Assembly: GCA_031385325.1 (NCBI GenBank)
Contig: JANNBJ010000114.1
Location: forward strand, 1 to 22,778
Length of the DNA: 22,778 nt
Reading direction: 5' to 3'
Source: SYFY01 sp031385325
GTDB lineage: Bacteria > Pseudomonadota > Gammaproteobacteria > Pseudomonadales > Azotimanducaceae
Below the pieces are notes generated by a model. That model was not told the origin of the DNA. It was given only the letters and a program-made list of their open reading frames with translations, and searched no databases. Each line of letters starts with the position of its first letter. The stretch's first letter is position 1. This document shows, in pieces, positions 14,669-22,396 of this stretch. Position numbers and translations under genes: made by a program.

Positions 14669-14720
14669 CGACCGGATCAGATCAGCAACCAAGTGTGTTT
14701 GTGACAAGAAGGAGATAACG

Positions 14721-15149
14721 ATGAGTGATAGTCATGCCGGCAGTTGTTTCTGCGGCCAGGTGAAGTTCGAAGTGACGGGTCAACCCAATGCCATGGGCTA
14801 TTGCCATTGCACGGATTGTGCGCACTGGGCGGGTGCGCCAATCAATGCGTTCAGTCTGTGGCCACCACAGAGTGTCAAGGTCACCCAGGGCGCTGACCGA
14901 ATTGGCACCTATGCCAAAACGCCAGGCAGTCAGCGCAAGTTCTGCTCACAATGTGGTGGACACATTTTTACCGATCACCCCCAGATGGGGTTGGTGGACG
15001 TGTACCTGAACACGGTGCCCACGTTCAAACACCAGGGGGCACTGCATGTGTTCTACAGCGAAAAGACCCTGTCGGTGAAGGATGGTCTGCCGAAGTACAA
15101 GGATATGCCGAAGGAGTTTGGTGGTTCCGGAGATACGCTGCCGGAATAA
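14721..15149 (+). CDS. GFA-family zinc protein (glutathione-dependent formaldehyde-activating-like)
   Basis: A 142-residue protein of the GFA fold (Mss4-like). Zinc-binding Cys residues: C9 and C11 in SCFCGQV, C28, C30 and C33 in YCHCTDC, C75 and C78 in FCSQCGG. The CHCTDCAHWAGAP segment matches the family's CHCxxCRxxxGA pattern. A strong AAGGAGA ribosome site precedes the ATG. The family is named after a glutathione-dependent formaldehyde-activating enzyme, but most members have no proven activity, so this name should not be taken literally. It is probably the last gene of the + strand operon, because a bidirectional terminator follows about 20 bp after the stop. Confidence 0.88.
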   Translation: MSDSHAGSCFCGQVKFEVTGQPNAMGYCHCTDCAHWAGAPINAFSLWPPQSVKVTQGADRIGTYAKTPGSQRKFCSQCGGHIFTDHPQMGLVDVYLNTVPTFKHQGALHVFYSEKTLSVKDGLPKYKDMPKEFGGSGDTLPE

Positions 15150-15169
15150 ACGACGATGGTGCCGAGCGG

Positions 15170-15194
15170 AAAAGACGTGCTTTGCGCGTTTTTT
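15170..15194. terminator. Bidirectional intrinsic terminator
   Basis: Left arm AAAAGACGTG (15170-15179) pairs with CGCGTTTTTT (15185-15194) around a CTTTG loop; the pairing includes two G-T wobbles. Six T's end the right arm for + strand transcripts, and TCTTTT does the same for minus-strand transcripts. It lies between the convergent GFA and HAD genes. Confidence 0.65.
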
Positions 15195-15217
15195 CCCGCG
15201 CTCCGCCTGTGCTGAAT

Positions 15218-16045
15218 TCAGACCTTCCCCAGCCAATCGAGAGTCGCGCCGATGTAGTTTCGGCCAGACAACCCTCCTCGTTGCGAACAATAGGCTCTGA
15301 CCTGCGGTTCTGCATTGTTTGGACAAATGGCGATGTCCACCGCTTCGAGCATCGGCAGGTCGTTCAGCCCGTTCCCGATTGCTGCTGTTTGCATGTTGTT
15401 GTGCCCGACTACTCCCCGCATCAGCGCCACACCAGTGCTCTTGTCCACTCCTGGCATGACGTCGATGAAGCCTTCGGGGGCGCTGTGGTGATAGATGAAT
15501 GAGGCGCTGTTGATACTGGGCTCGACCGCAATAAGGTCTTTGAGAATACCAACCAGTGTGTGTCCATCGATCGATCGGGGAATCGCAAAGGTAAGGTTTG
15601 AGGTTTTGTCGAATGCAGGCGTGAACCTGCCTGGGTAACCGAGACGGTTGGCAAGCTTCAGGGCACCTTCCATTGCAAACCACTCGATCAACCGATCCAT
15701 CTCGACGATTCCCGACAGTGCTTTCGTCAGATCTGCGCTGCCCAGCGAATGTGCAATTCCAAGCAGGTCAATCTGCTCACCAGAGGCCACGTTCCAAAGC
15801 TGAGAAGCGTGCTCTGCAAACGCGAAGCGTACTTTGGTACTGTTGATTTCTTCGCACAGGTATCGGGATGTCGCCCAGCTCCTTCCAGTATTGAGCACAA
15901 AATAATCTACCGCACTCGCATCAAGCGCCTTGCCCAGCGCTTGCAGGCTCGTGCGAGAGGATGAAGAAAGCTCTTCTCGTCGGAAGCCGAGGGTTGCTCC
16001 ATCTTCCGGGTTCAGACAGCCATCGACATCGTGATAGAGGATCAT
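15218..16045 (-). CDS. HAD-superfamily phosphatase, Cof-type (IIB)
   Basis: A 275-residue HAD hydrolase. Motif I is YHDVDGCLNP (nucleophile Asp6, acid/base Asp8), motif II is NTGR at 52-55, motif III Lys is in GVDKSTGVALM, and motif IV is IGNGLNDLPMLEAV. The cap between motifs II and III is large (about 110 residues), as in type IIB enzymes such as Cof, sucrose-phosphate phosphatase and mannosyl-3-phosphoglycerate phosphatase. A phosphorylated sugar or small molecule is the likely substrate. The ATG at 16045 lacks a good ribosome site. It follows the CoA-transferase on the same strand after 59 bp, so it may share the transcript. It is unrelated in sequence to the YihX-like HAD at 3802. Confidence 0.83.
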   Translation of the reverse strand: MILYHDVDGCLNPEDGATLGFRREELSSSSRTSLQALGKALDASAVDYFVLNTGRSWATSRYLCEEINSTKVRFAFAEHASQLWNVASGEQIDLLGIAHSLGSADLTKALSGIVEMDRLIEWFAMEGALKLANRLGYPGRFTPAFDKTSNLTFAIPRSIDGHTLVGILKDLIAVEPSINSASFIYHHSAPEGFIDVMPGVDKSTGVALMRGVVGHNNMQTAAIGNGLNDLPMLEAVDIAICPNNAEPQVRAYCSQRGGLSGRNYIGATLDWLGKV

Positions 16046-16104
16046 TTATTAAAACCGGCAACGGAGGGGGTGGCCTTGAATGTCGTACGTTGGTGCATGA
16101 TCCA

Positions 16105-17385
16105 TCAATCGTCGGTCGCGGCTGACAAGGCAGCCAACGTGGCAAACGCAGCTTCCCTCACTTCGGTTACACGGGTAGTTATCGATTCGATCTCACTGGC
16201 ACTCATGCCGATCCGGCCGAGCAGCTCCGCATTGCCTTCGCCCAGCAGTGGCGGCCCCCCTTTTACGCTACCGGGTGTGGCACTGAGTGTCACAAGATTG
16301 CCCACGGTGCGGGTCGGCCCGAATTGCGGGACGTCGATGTTGATGATGTAGTTGTTGTCCAGGCTCTGCTGGTCTTCCAGCACTTCGTGCCACGATCGCA
16401 CGCGCTCCCAGATCGCCTCTGGTTGGGTGCGCAGAAACTCATCCCACTCGCTGGCGGTGTGCGAGGCAAATCCTCGCCGCAGCGCCTCGCGCACCTCTTC
16501 AGACACTTCCTGACTCATGCCTTCACCCAGCCGCTTGCCGGGCGTGTTAAAGCGTGCATCGACAGCATATTCCGCGATGTCGGCGAAGATGCAGATGGCA
16601 TCCCATGCATCCTGGGTCATGGTCTGCGCCAGCAGAATCGCGCCACCGCAGCTCGTGCTGTAAACCCCATACGGTCCGCGAATGTTGGGATGATGAGAGC
16701 CTGCGCGCGACAGCTGTGCACCGGTCATGGCGGTGTGGGTAAGTTCCCATTGCTGCAGCCACAGCTGGGTGCCGAGTGCGCTGGTCTGCACACGTTGGGC
16801 GATACCCGTGCGCTCGCGGGCAAACAGCGCCGTCATGGTGGCCAGTGCCAGCTGCATGGCGCCCGCAGTATCGCCGATGATGGCGCCGGGAACGTTGGGT
16901 GGGCCGTCGGATGAGCCGGTCATGAACGCAAGACCACCGCGTGCGACGGCGGCGCCATCCAGCATGGCCTTGCCCGAGTCGCGACCCTTCGGCCCAAAAC
17001 CGGACACCGTTGCATGGATGAGTCGTGGATACTTCGCATGTAGTGCGTCCCAACCCAGGCCCATGCGGACCAGCGCGTCTTCACGATAGTTGGACAGAAA
17101 GACGTCGGCGTCAGTGAGCAGGCCGTGCACGGCGCGACGCCCGAGTTCGGTTGACAGGTCCAGACACACAGATCGCTTGCCTCGATTGACCGTGACGAAT
17201 TGCGGTCCAAGGGTTCCGGCTGGTGTTGGATTGTCGATGTTGCGGCCATAACGGTTCGGGTCGCCGATCGGCGGTTCAACTTTGATGACTTCGGCGCCCA
17301 TGTCACGCAGATAGAGCCCCGCCGCCGGGCCTTGCACGGCAATGGTCATCTCAACGACACGGATCCCGGTGAGTGGCTCGCTCAA
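16105..17385 (-). CDS. CaiB/BaiF class III CoA-transferase
   Basis: A 426-residue single-length family member. N-terminal PLTGIRVVEMTIAVQGPAAGLYLRDMGAEVIKVEPPIGDPNR is the usual CoA-binding start, followed by NRGKRSVCLDLSTELG, DVFLSNYREDALVRMGLGWDAL, HATVSGFGPKGRDSG, then PGAIIGDTAGAMQLALA at 166-182 and RTGIAQRVQTSALG. The start is TTG at 17385, with GGAGA 9 nt upstream and no ATG that preserves the conserved first strand. These enzymes transfer CoA between carboxylic acids; the donor and acceptor are not readable. It lies 99 bp downstream of the TauD-like gene on the same strand. Two palindromic elements occupy that gap, one right after the TauD stop and one 25 bp before this start. Confidence 0.92.
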   Translation of the reverse strand: MSEPLTGIRVVEMTIAVQGPAAGLYLRDMGAEVIKVEPPIGDPNRYGRNIDNPTPAGTLGPQFVTVNRGKRSVCLDLSTELGRRAVHGLLTDADVFLSNYREDALVRMGLGWDALHAKYPRLIHATVSGFGPKGRDSGKAMLDGAAVARGGLAFMTGSSDGPPNVPGAIIGDTAGAMQLALATMTALFARERTGIAQRVQTSALGTQLWLQQWELTHTAMTGAQLSRAGSHHPNIRGPYGVYSTSCGGAILLAQTMTQDAWDAICIFADIAEYAVDARFNTPGKRLGEGMSQEVSEEVREALRRGFASHTASEWDEFLRTQPEAIWERVRSWHEVLEDQQSLDNNYIINIDVPQFGPTRTVGNLVTLSATPGSVKGGPPLLGEGNAELLGRIGMSASEIESITTRVTEVREAAFATLAALSAATDD

Positions 17386-17409
17386 GACGTGGTCTCCAGG
17401 TTGGCAGTT

Positions 17410-17424
17410 TCAGCAGCCTGCTGA
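17410..17424. promoter_or_regulatory. Operator-like palindrome upstream of the CoA-transferase
   Basis: TCAGCAG-C-CTGCTGA is a perfect 7-bp inverted repeat around one base, 25 bp before the TTG start at 17385. The size and symmetry fit a dimeric regulator site or a small leader hairpin. Confidence 0.35.
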
Positions 17425-17433
17425 TAGTGACGG

Positions 17434-17484
17434 CGCCGCACCAGCAATACAAATACTCGATAATTCACAGGTGTTTGTGCGGCG
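17434..17484. repeat. 8-bp inverted repeat directly after the TauD-like stop
   Basis: CGCCGCAC (17434-17441) and GTGCGGCG (17477-17484) are perfect inverted repeats with a 35-nt AT-richer loop, the outer arm abutting the TGA of the dioxygenase gene. It may attenuate transcription between the two genes or stabilise the upstream message end; no T-run is present. Confidence 0.4.
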
Positions 17485-18330
17485 TCAGAACGTGGAGGCA
17501 GCGCCGACCACCGTCCTGTGCATGACTCGCCTGAACCCGTCGTATCCACCTTGAGCGCAATGCTGTGTGCAGCGGTTGTCCCACATGCACAACATGTCTG
17601 GCTCCCAGTGGTGCACATAGACAAACCCGGTTTGCGTGGCGTGGTCACACAGCGCGCGCAACAGTTCATCGCTGCGCTGCTGGCACCAGTCCTTGATGCC
17701 GATGGTGTAGGCGGAGTTCACCCACAAGGACTTGCGACCAGTCTCGGGGTGCGTCGTGATCACCGGGTGTTCCTGTGTGTCCATGGCTTTGTCGCTGGGA
17801 TGGATCTTCATGCTGCGGGCATCGCCACCGGCAGCCAGAAAGCCCTGCAGCGTGTACGGGCGTCTTGCCGAATGGATGGCGATCAGCTCCTCCAGAGCCT
17901 TCTGCTTCGCCGCCGGCAGGGCATCGTAAGCACGATGGCTGTCTGCGAAACAGGTAGCGCCACCCAGGGGCGGGATGATCTTCGCATGCAGCATCGTTGC
18001 GATCGGCGGGCATTTCTGGAACGACCAGTCGGAGTGCCAGTTGCTGCCAAACGGCGGAATCTGCTCCTGTGGTTCCCGTCGAACCTCGAGCACGTGTGAG
18101 TTGTCGTTCAGATGTTCGACAAAAGGGTCCTCACCAAACGGCCCGAAGTAACTGGAAAATCGTTCCAGCTGGTCGTGGGTAAGTGGTTGATCGGGAAAAT
18201 AGATCACCTGGTGTTTGAGCCAGATCGAGCGGATCTGCGCAACCTCTACAGCAGTCAGTTCGTTGGCGAGCTGGATCCCTTCCACGCATGCGCCGAATCC
18301 GCCAGACTCCGCAGTTACCCGGATTGTCAT
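17485..18330 (-). CDS. TauD/TfdA-family Fe(II)/2-oxoglutarate-dependent dioxygenase
   Basis: A 281-residue enzyme. The iron ligands are visible as H99 and D101 in SNWHSDWSF and H257 in DNRCTQHCA, and R268 lies 11 residues later in FRRVMHRT, the spacing of the 2-oxoglutarate-binding Arg in TauD. Length and motif positions nearly equal those of E. coli TauD. The family hydroxylates taurine, 2,4-D, alpha-keto acids or other carboxylic and sulfonic acids, using 2-oxoglutarate and O2. Its substrate here is unknown, but neighbouring CoA-activation genes suggest an organic acid. The ATG at 18330 overlaps the TGA of the upstream small membrane gene in an ATGA-type overlap, which implies coupled translation. 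Confidence 0.92.
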   Translation of the reverse strand: MTIRVTAESGGFGACVEGIQLANELTAVEVAQIRSIWLKHQVIYFPDQPLTHDQLERFSSYFGPFGEDPFVEHLNDNSHVLEVRREPQEQIPPFGSNWHSDWSFQKCPPIATMLHAKIIPPLGGATCFADSHRAYDALPAAKQKALEELIAIHSARRPYTLQGFLAAGGDARSMKIHPSDKAMDTQEHPVITTHPETGRKSLWVNSAYTIGIKDWCQQRSDELLRALCDHATQTGFVYVHHWEPDMLCMWDNRCTQHCAQGGYDGFRRVMHRTVVGAASTF

Positions 18331-18539
18331 GATTCGACGTGAAGTTCGGCTTCCAGCGCGGTTTGGAAGAACCAGAAGGCAGCGACCGCCACTACCGCGC
18401 CGAGGAACAACAACACCACGAGCGGGCCGTAACCCTGATTTTCCTCAGAAGCGTCATTAACTTTCTGCCGACGCAACATGACCGTGACCACCCCGATGAG
18501 GATGAGGATCACTGGCAACAAGAGGAGGAAACGGCGCAT
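18327..18539 (-). CDS. Small two-helix membrane protein, function unknown
   Basis: A 70-residue protein from the ATG at 18539: a first helix MRRFLLLLPVILILIGVVTV, a polar RRQKVNDASEENQ loop, a second helix PLVVLLFLGAVVAVAAFWFF, and a short acidic tail. A longer frame to 18650 exists, but its extra residues are polar and unlike a membrane N-terminus, so the internal ATG is preferred. The stop overlaps the dioxygenase start, so the two are read from one message. The role is unknown. Confidence 0.65.
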   Translation of the reverse strand: MRRFLLLLPVILILIGVVTVMLRRQKVNDASEENQGYGPLVVLLFLGAVVAVAAFWFFQTALEAELHVES

Positions 18540-18754
18540 CCCGGTATGGTGTACCGAATACGGTTCGGGCTCAACGTCGCAGATTTGTAGCGGGAAATCG
18601 GGGAGAGGGCGTTTGATTGGCTGGCTGATGGGACACTGGTTCCTGCTCACACTGTTCGCGGTTTATACGGTGATACTGTTTCGCAACTTCGAGTCGGTCA
18701 CGCCGGGCAGAGTTACAGCTATGGTTTGCCGTGGCTGACGCTCGCAGTCCTGAT

Positions 18755-18780
18755 TGTCTTCTTCACCTGTCTTCTTCACT
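18755..18780 (+). repeat. Tandem duplication, 13-bp period
   Basis: TGTCTTCTTCAC occurs at 18755-18766 and again at 18768-18779. Deleting one 13-bp unit joins LAVLIVFF directly to TWASWRFVAPRLR in one frame, which is the expected symporter sequence. Confidence 0.85.
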
Positions 18781-19346
18781 TGGGCCAGCTGGCGATTTGT
18801 CGCACCGCGCCTGCGCGGGTTTGTCAGCGAATTCGACGTGCCTTATGCAACGGCGGTGGGCATTACGCTGGTGATCGTTGTGGCGTACACGGCGCTGGGT
18901 GGTTTTGTATCCGTGGTGCGAACCGATGTGGTGCAGGGCGTCATGATGCTGATTGGCGCAGTGACGAACTTCTACTTTGTCACCGATGCAGCAGGAGGGG
19001 TAACCCGACTGCCTGAATTGAAGGCTGATCCGGACACAGCGCCATTGTTCGAGTATGGCGCGCTGGTTCCGGTTGCAGTCATTGTCGGGATGAGTCTGTC
19101 GGGTGCGCTCAAGCTGATGGTTGATCCACGTCAACTGTCACGTTTTTATGCCTTGCGTGATGAAGAGCAAATTCGGGTTGGCATCTGGGTTGCGGTGATC
19201 GGGATTGCCATCATCCAGTTTTGCCTGTTTCCGATTGGGGTTTACGCCCACTTCCTCCTGCACGGCGTGACGGACACCGACCGCATCGTGCCCACCCTCA
19301 TCAACGATCCCACGATCTTTGCTGGCCCGGTGGCGCACTTCCTGGT

Positions 19347-19380
19347 GGTGCGCTGGAAGGACAGGTGCGCTGGAAGGACA
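19347..19380 (+). repeat. Perfect 17-bp tandem duplication
   Basis: GGTGCGCTGGAAGGACA is present twice without a gap (19347-19363, 19364-19380). Removing one copy restores the frame from VAHFLVVRWKD into TPPIRFTRYAMVGF. Confidence 0.92.
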
Positions 19381-19734
19381 CACCACCGATCCGGTTCACG
19401 CGCTACGCCATGGTCGGGTTTGCCGTGATCTCGGCATTGCTCGCACTCAATCCGCCTGGCGGCATCGTTGCGATGACGCTGTTTTCCGGCAGTCTCTATG
19501 CGGTCTGTTTTTTTCCGGCGGTGTTGCTCGGCCTGTATTGGCGGCGAGGCTCGTGGCTGGCTGTACTGTCATCGATGGGCATCGTCATCGTCGTGTTGCT
19601 CGGGTGGATGCTGCTCGGCTTTGGTCGAACGCTGCATGAACTGTTCCCTGCATTGGGTGCATCGATCTTCACCTATGTGCTGTTGTCCCGGCGCACAGCA
19701 CAGGATCTGCGGATCGGCGCGCACTGACAGGTCA

Positions 19735-20340
19735 TTAAACCGTGTTGCGCACCTGGATCCAGTTCTTGGTGTCCTGGGTGTAGGTGTGCAGTGGATGGCG
19801 TGGACCGGCCTTCTGACTCATCAGGGTAAACCCCGTTTTCAGCAACATCCGCTCGGACGCGAGATTCGGTGCGTCGTTTACAGCGGCGATGGTCGGGCGA
19901 TCCAGCGTGATGAAGCCATAATCCAGCAGTTCACGCAGCGCCTCCCGCGCATAACCAACATGCCAGTACTTCGGGTCGAGAGCGACCAGTGGCTCCAGCA
20001 GCCCGGCAAGTCGCGGCTCGTAGTGAGCGGCGATGCCAACCGGATAGAGGCCGGCGCAGCCGATAAGGGTGTCATCGTCACGCAGACTGATCACCCATAA
20101 ACCCAGTCCTTGGTTCTGTGCAGAGAGGCAGTGATCGAGCAGTCCCTGCGCCATGGGCTGGGTAACTTCATAGTCGTCAAAGAGATAGCGGCGCACGTCC
20201 GGATGATTCCAGCAGGCGTGCAGCGATGGTAGATGTTCCTGCCGGGCCGGGGTCAGTGTCAGCCTCAGGCTGCGAAATACAGGTTGTTTGTGCATGGCAT
20301 GTCCAGCTGCCGAGGATTTTACTGTGCGGAGTTTAGCCAT
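19735..20340 (-). CDS. GNAT-family N-acetyltransferase, RimJ/RimL-type
   Basis: A 201-residue acetyltransferase of the Acetyltransf_3 type. LRLTLTPARQEHLPSLHACWNHPDVRRYLF is the typical N-terminal strand and helix, LIGCAGLYPV forms strand 4 of the core, and DPKYWHVGYAREALRELLDYGF carries the acetyl-CoA-binding motif (W-x-x-GYA-EA). The C-terminal NLASERMLLKTGFTL matches the usual N-S-x-x-V-x-K-x-GF closing motif. It transfers acetyl from acetyl-CoA to an amine or a protein N-terminus; the acceptor is unknown. The ATG at 20340 follows GGGGA at 6-nt spacing, while an internal ATG 45 bp later is possible. It stands back to back with the serine hydrolase gene, with a 48-bp gap. Confidence 0.85.
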   Translation of the reverse strand: MAKLRTVKSSAAGHAMHKQPVFRSLRLTLTPARQEHLPSLHACWNHPDVRRYLFDDYEVTQPMAQGLLDHCLSAQNQGLGLWVISLRDDDTLIGCAGLYPVGIAAHYEPRLAGLLEPLVALDPKYWHVGYAREALRELLDYGFITLDRPTIAAVNDAPNLASERMLLKTGFTLMSQKAGPRHPLHTYTQDTKNWIQVRNTV

Positions 20341-20388
20341 TTGTCATCCCCAGTGGTTCGTCCGCTTGGCTCGCGGTAGCATCGATTC

Positions 20389-21573
20389 ATGTTGAACGGT
20401 TATGTGCATCCTGATTTCGCGCCCGTAGCGGCGACACTCGCGTCATTTTTACGTGCCCGTGAAGGTGGCGCGGCCGCTTGTGTCTATCACCGTGGGACCA
20501 AGGTGGTTGACCTCTGGGGAGGGACGCGGGATCGCGAAGGGCAGCCCTGGCGGGAAGATACGCTTGCCCCTTCGTTTTCGACCACCAAGGGCGTGGTGTC
20601 GACGTTACTGCATGTGCTTGCCGAACAAGGTCGCGTTGATTACGACGACCCAGTGAGTCGACATTGGCCTGAATTTGCCGTGCACGGTAAAGAGCGCATC
20701 ACGGTCCGCCACCTGATGTGTCACGAAGCGGGTCTGTATCGTCTGGGCGAGATGATCAGCCATCCCGCAACGATGCTTGACTGGAACGCCATGAAGCTTG
20801 CGATGATCAATGCCCGGCCTGTGCATGAGCCGGGCACGGAGCATGGTTATCACGCCATCACATACGGTTGGCTGCTGGGCGGCCTGATTGAAGCGATCAC
20901 GCAACAGCCTCTCGCCTCGGTTCTGAACGATGAGCTGGTGGCACCCCTGAAGCTGGATGGGGCTTATATCGGCTTGCCTGCTGCGGCCATGGAGCGTCGA
21001 GCACTGCTGACCAACGGGTTCATGCGACCTCCGCGCACGCCGGAAGCCGGTTGGCGTGCGGATCTGCTCGAAATTCTGCGGCGAGGTTTGAAAGTAGTGG
21101 GAGTGGACACAACGGAGTTTCGCGCCGCACTGATGCCGTTCGACGCGCCGTTTGACTGGAATGACCCGCAGACCGTGCAAGCGTGTATTCCTGCCGCCAA
21201 CGGCCAGTTTACGGCGCGATCCCTGGCGCGTGTGTACGCCATGATTGCGGAAGGTGGCGAGCTGGATGGTGTTCGTCTGTTATCCGAAGAACGTACCAGA
21301 ATCATGGGCATCGTTCGCAATCGAACCCGCGATAATGTGCTCTTCATTCCGATGCACTTCCGGCTTGGGTATCACCGCGCGTTTGCGTTTGGTGTACGGG
21401 CACCCCACGCGTTTGGTCATTATGGTTATGGTGGCAGCGGTGCTTTTTGTGATCCTTCGCGGCGTCTTGCTGTGGCCCTGACGGTGAACAGCGGTACCGG
21501 TACTCCAAGTGGAGACAGCCGCACCCCACGCCTCGCGGCGGCGGCCATGCGAGCGGCCGATCGCCTTGCTTGA
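20389..21573 (+). CDS. Serine hydrolase, class C beta-lactamase/EstB-like
   Basis: A 394-residue penicillin-binding-like hydrolase. The SxxK motif is S64-T-T-K67 in PSFSTTKGVV; the following helix ends in GRVDYDDPVSRHWPEF, and ITVRHLMCHEAGL is the usual next marker. The catalytic Tyr is probably in HGYHAITYGW, and FGHYGYGGSG near the C-terminus takes the place of KTG. No signal peptide is seen, so it is probably cytoplasmic and an esterase or carboxylesterase rather than a drug-degrading beta-lactamase. It resembles EstB and other class C-like esterases. The last 8 to 65 bases overlap the sirtuin gene, depending on the sirtuin start, so the two are probably translated together. Confidence 0.88.
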   Translation: MLNGYVHPDFAPVAATLASFLRAREGGAAACVYHRGTKVVDLWGGTRDREGQPWREDTLAPSFSTTKGVVSTLLHVLAEQGRVDYDDPVSRHWPEFAVHGKERITVRHLMCHEAGLYRLGEMISHPATMLDWNAMKLAMINARPVHEPGTEHGYHAITYGWLLGGLIEAITQQPLASVLNDELVAPLKLDGAYIGLPAAAMERRALLTNGFMRPPRTPEAGWRADLLEILRRGLKVVGVDTTEFRAALMPFDAPFDWNDPQTVQACIPAANGQFTARSLARVYAMIAEGGELDGVRLLSEERTRIMGIVRNRTRDNVLFIPMHFRLGYHRAFAFGVRAPHAFGHYGYGGSGAFCDPSRRLAVALTVNSGTGTPSGDSRTPRLAAAAMRAADRLA

Positions 21574-22396
21574 AACGCTGCTGCGGTTTGTCGAAACCCA
21601 TGAACGCCTGGTCGTCATTACCGGTGCCGGAGTCAGCACCTCTTCCGGAATTGGTGATTACCGGGATGCGCAGGGTCAATGGAAGCGTGCTCCGCCGATT
21701 CAACATGATGCGTTCGAAAGATCCGAAGCGGTTCGCAAGCGATACTGGGCAAGATCCTTCCACGGCTGGCGGTCGTTCGTGAAAGCGCAGCCCAATGCCG
21801 CGCATCACGCACTTGCCACCCCCGCGTTGCAAAACCGACTCTCCGGGCTGATTACGCAGAACGTCGACCGCCTGCATCAAGCCGCAGGCCAGAACAATGT
21901 GATCGATCTGCATGGACGACTGGATCGAGTGATCTGCATGGGTTGTGAGCGCCATACCACGCGAGCCGATCTGCAGCACCGTCTGGCACTCGAAAACGCC
22001 TGGCTTGAAGGCGCCGAATTTACCCCGGCGCCGGATGGAGATGCAGATCTGCTGCTCACTCCGGAAGTCATTTCAACGGTGTGTGTCCCTGCTTGTCAGA
22101 CCTGTGGTGGCATCTTGAAGCCAGACGTTGTCTTCTACGGGGATAGTGTTCCACGGCACGTAGTCGATGCAGCCTACGCCATGGTAGATGGGAGTGATGG
22201 CGTGTTGATCGTCGGCACCTCACTCATGGTGTTTTCGAGTTTTCGGTTTTGCCGTCGTGCGCACCAGATGGGTATTCCGATGTTCGCCATCAACGATGGC
22301 AAAACGCGGGCCGACGATCTGCTGGCACAGAAGATCGCAGCACGGTGTGAATCGATCCTGCCGGCGCTTGTTGCGGCGCTCAGACCGTCCTGCTAG
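21566..22396 (+). CDS. NAD-dependent protein deacylase, class II sirtuin (Sir2)
   Basis: About 276 residues from a TTG at 21566; an in-frame GTG at 21509 would add 19 residues but would overlap the upstream gene by 65 bp. From the TTG the protein opens with LLETLLRFVETHERLVVITGAGVSTSSGIGDYRD-type sequence, the normal sirtuin start. Motifs: GAGVSTSSGI, LITQNVDRLH, DLHGRLD (catalytic His), zinc Cys pairs in ICMGCERH and ACQTCGGILKPDVVFYGD, and IVGTSLMV. The usual GIPDYR is GIGDYRD here. It removes acetyl or longer acyl groups from lysine using NAD+. The class II (SIRT4-like) type fits a metabolic context, but its target is unknown. Its stop codon lies inside the left arm of an inverted repeat. 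Confidence 0.9.
   Translation: MLETLLRFVETHERLVVITGAGVSTSSGIGDYRDAQGQWKRAPPIQHDAFERSEAVRKRYWARSFHGWRSFVKAQPNAAHHALATPALQNRLSGLITQNVDRLHQAAGQNNVIDLHGRLDRVICMGCERHTTRADLQHRLALENAWLEGAEFTPAPDGDADLLLTPEVISTVCVPACQTCGGILKPDVVFYGDSVPRHVVDAAYAMVDGSDGVLIVGTSLMVFSSFRFCRRAHQMGIPMFAINDGKTRADDLLAQKIAARCESILPALVAALRPSC

Larger units (their letters stand above)
18613..19727 (+). pseudogene. Sodium:solute symporter family transporter, degraded
   Basis: Recognisable SSS-family segments run in order but in changing frames. IGWLMGHWFLLTLFAVYTVILF begins at a likely TTG (18613) after GGGAGAGGG. Next come GQSYSYGLPWLTLAVLIVFF in another frame, then ASWRFVAPRLRGFVSEFDV with PYATAVGITLVIVVAYTALGGFVSVVRTDVVQGVMML. 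After a further frame change comes a C-terminal membrane stretch from RYAMVGFAVISALLALNPPGGIV to LLSRRTAQDLRIGAH. Two frame changes coincide with tandem duplications (13-bp period at 18755-18780, 17 bp at 19347-19380); removing one copy of either restores the frame. The whole is about 370 codons against the family's usual 480-550, and comparison with the typical family layout shows missing membrane segments near 18700, 18835 and 19345. It cannot encode a working transporter as read. Confidence 0.82.

Noticed and set aside
20389..21573. Antibiotic-resistance beta-lactamase
   Set aside because: No signal peptide, and the C-terminal KTG is replaced by an HxG-type motif; esterase-type relatives fit better.
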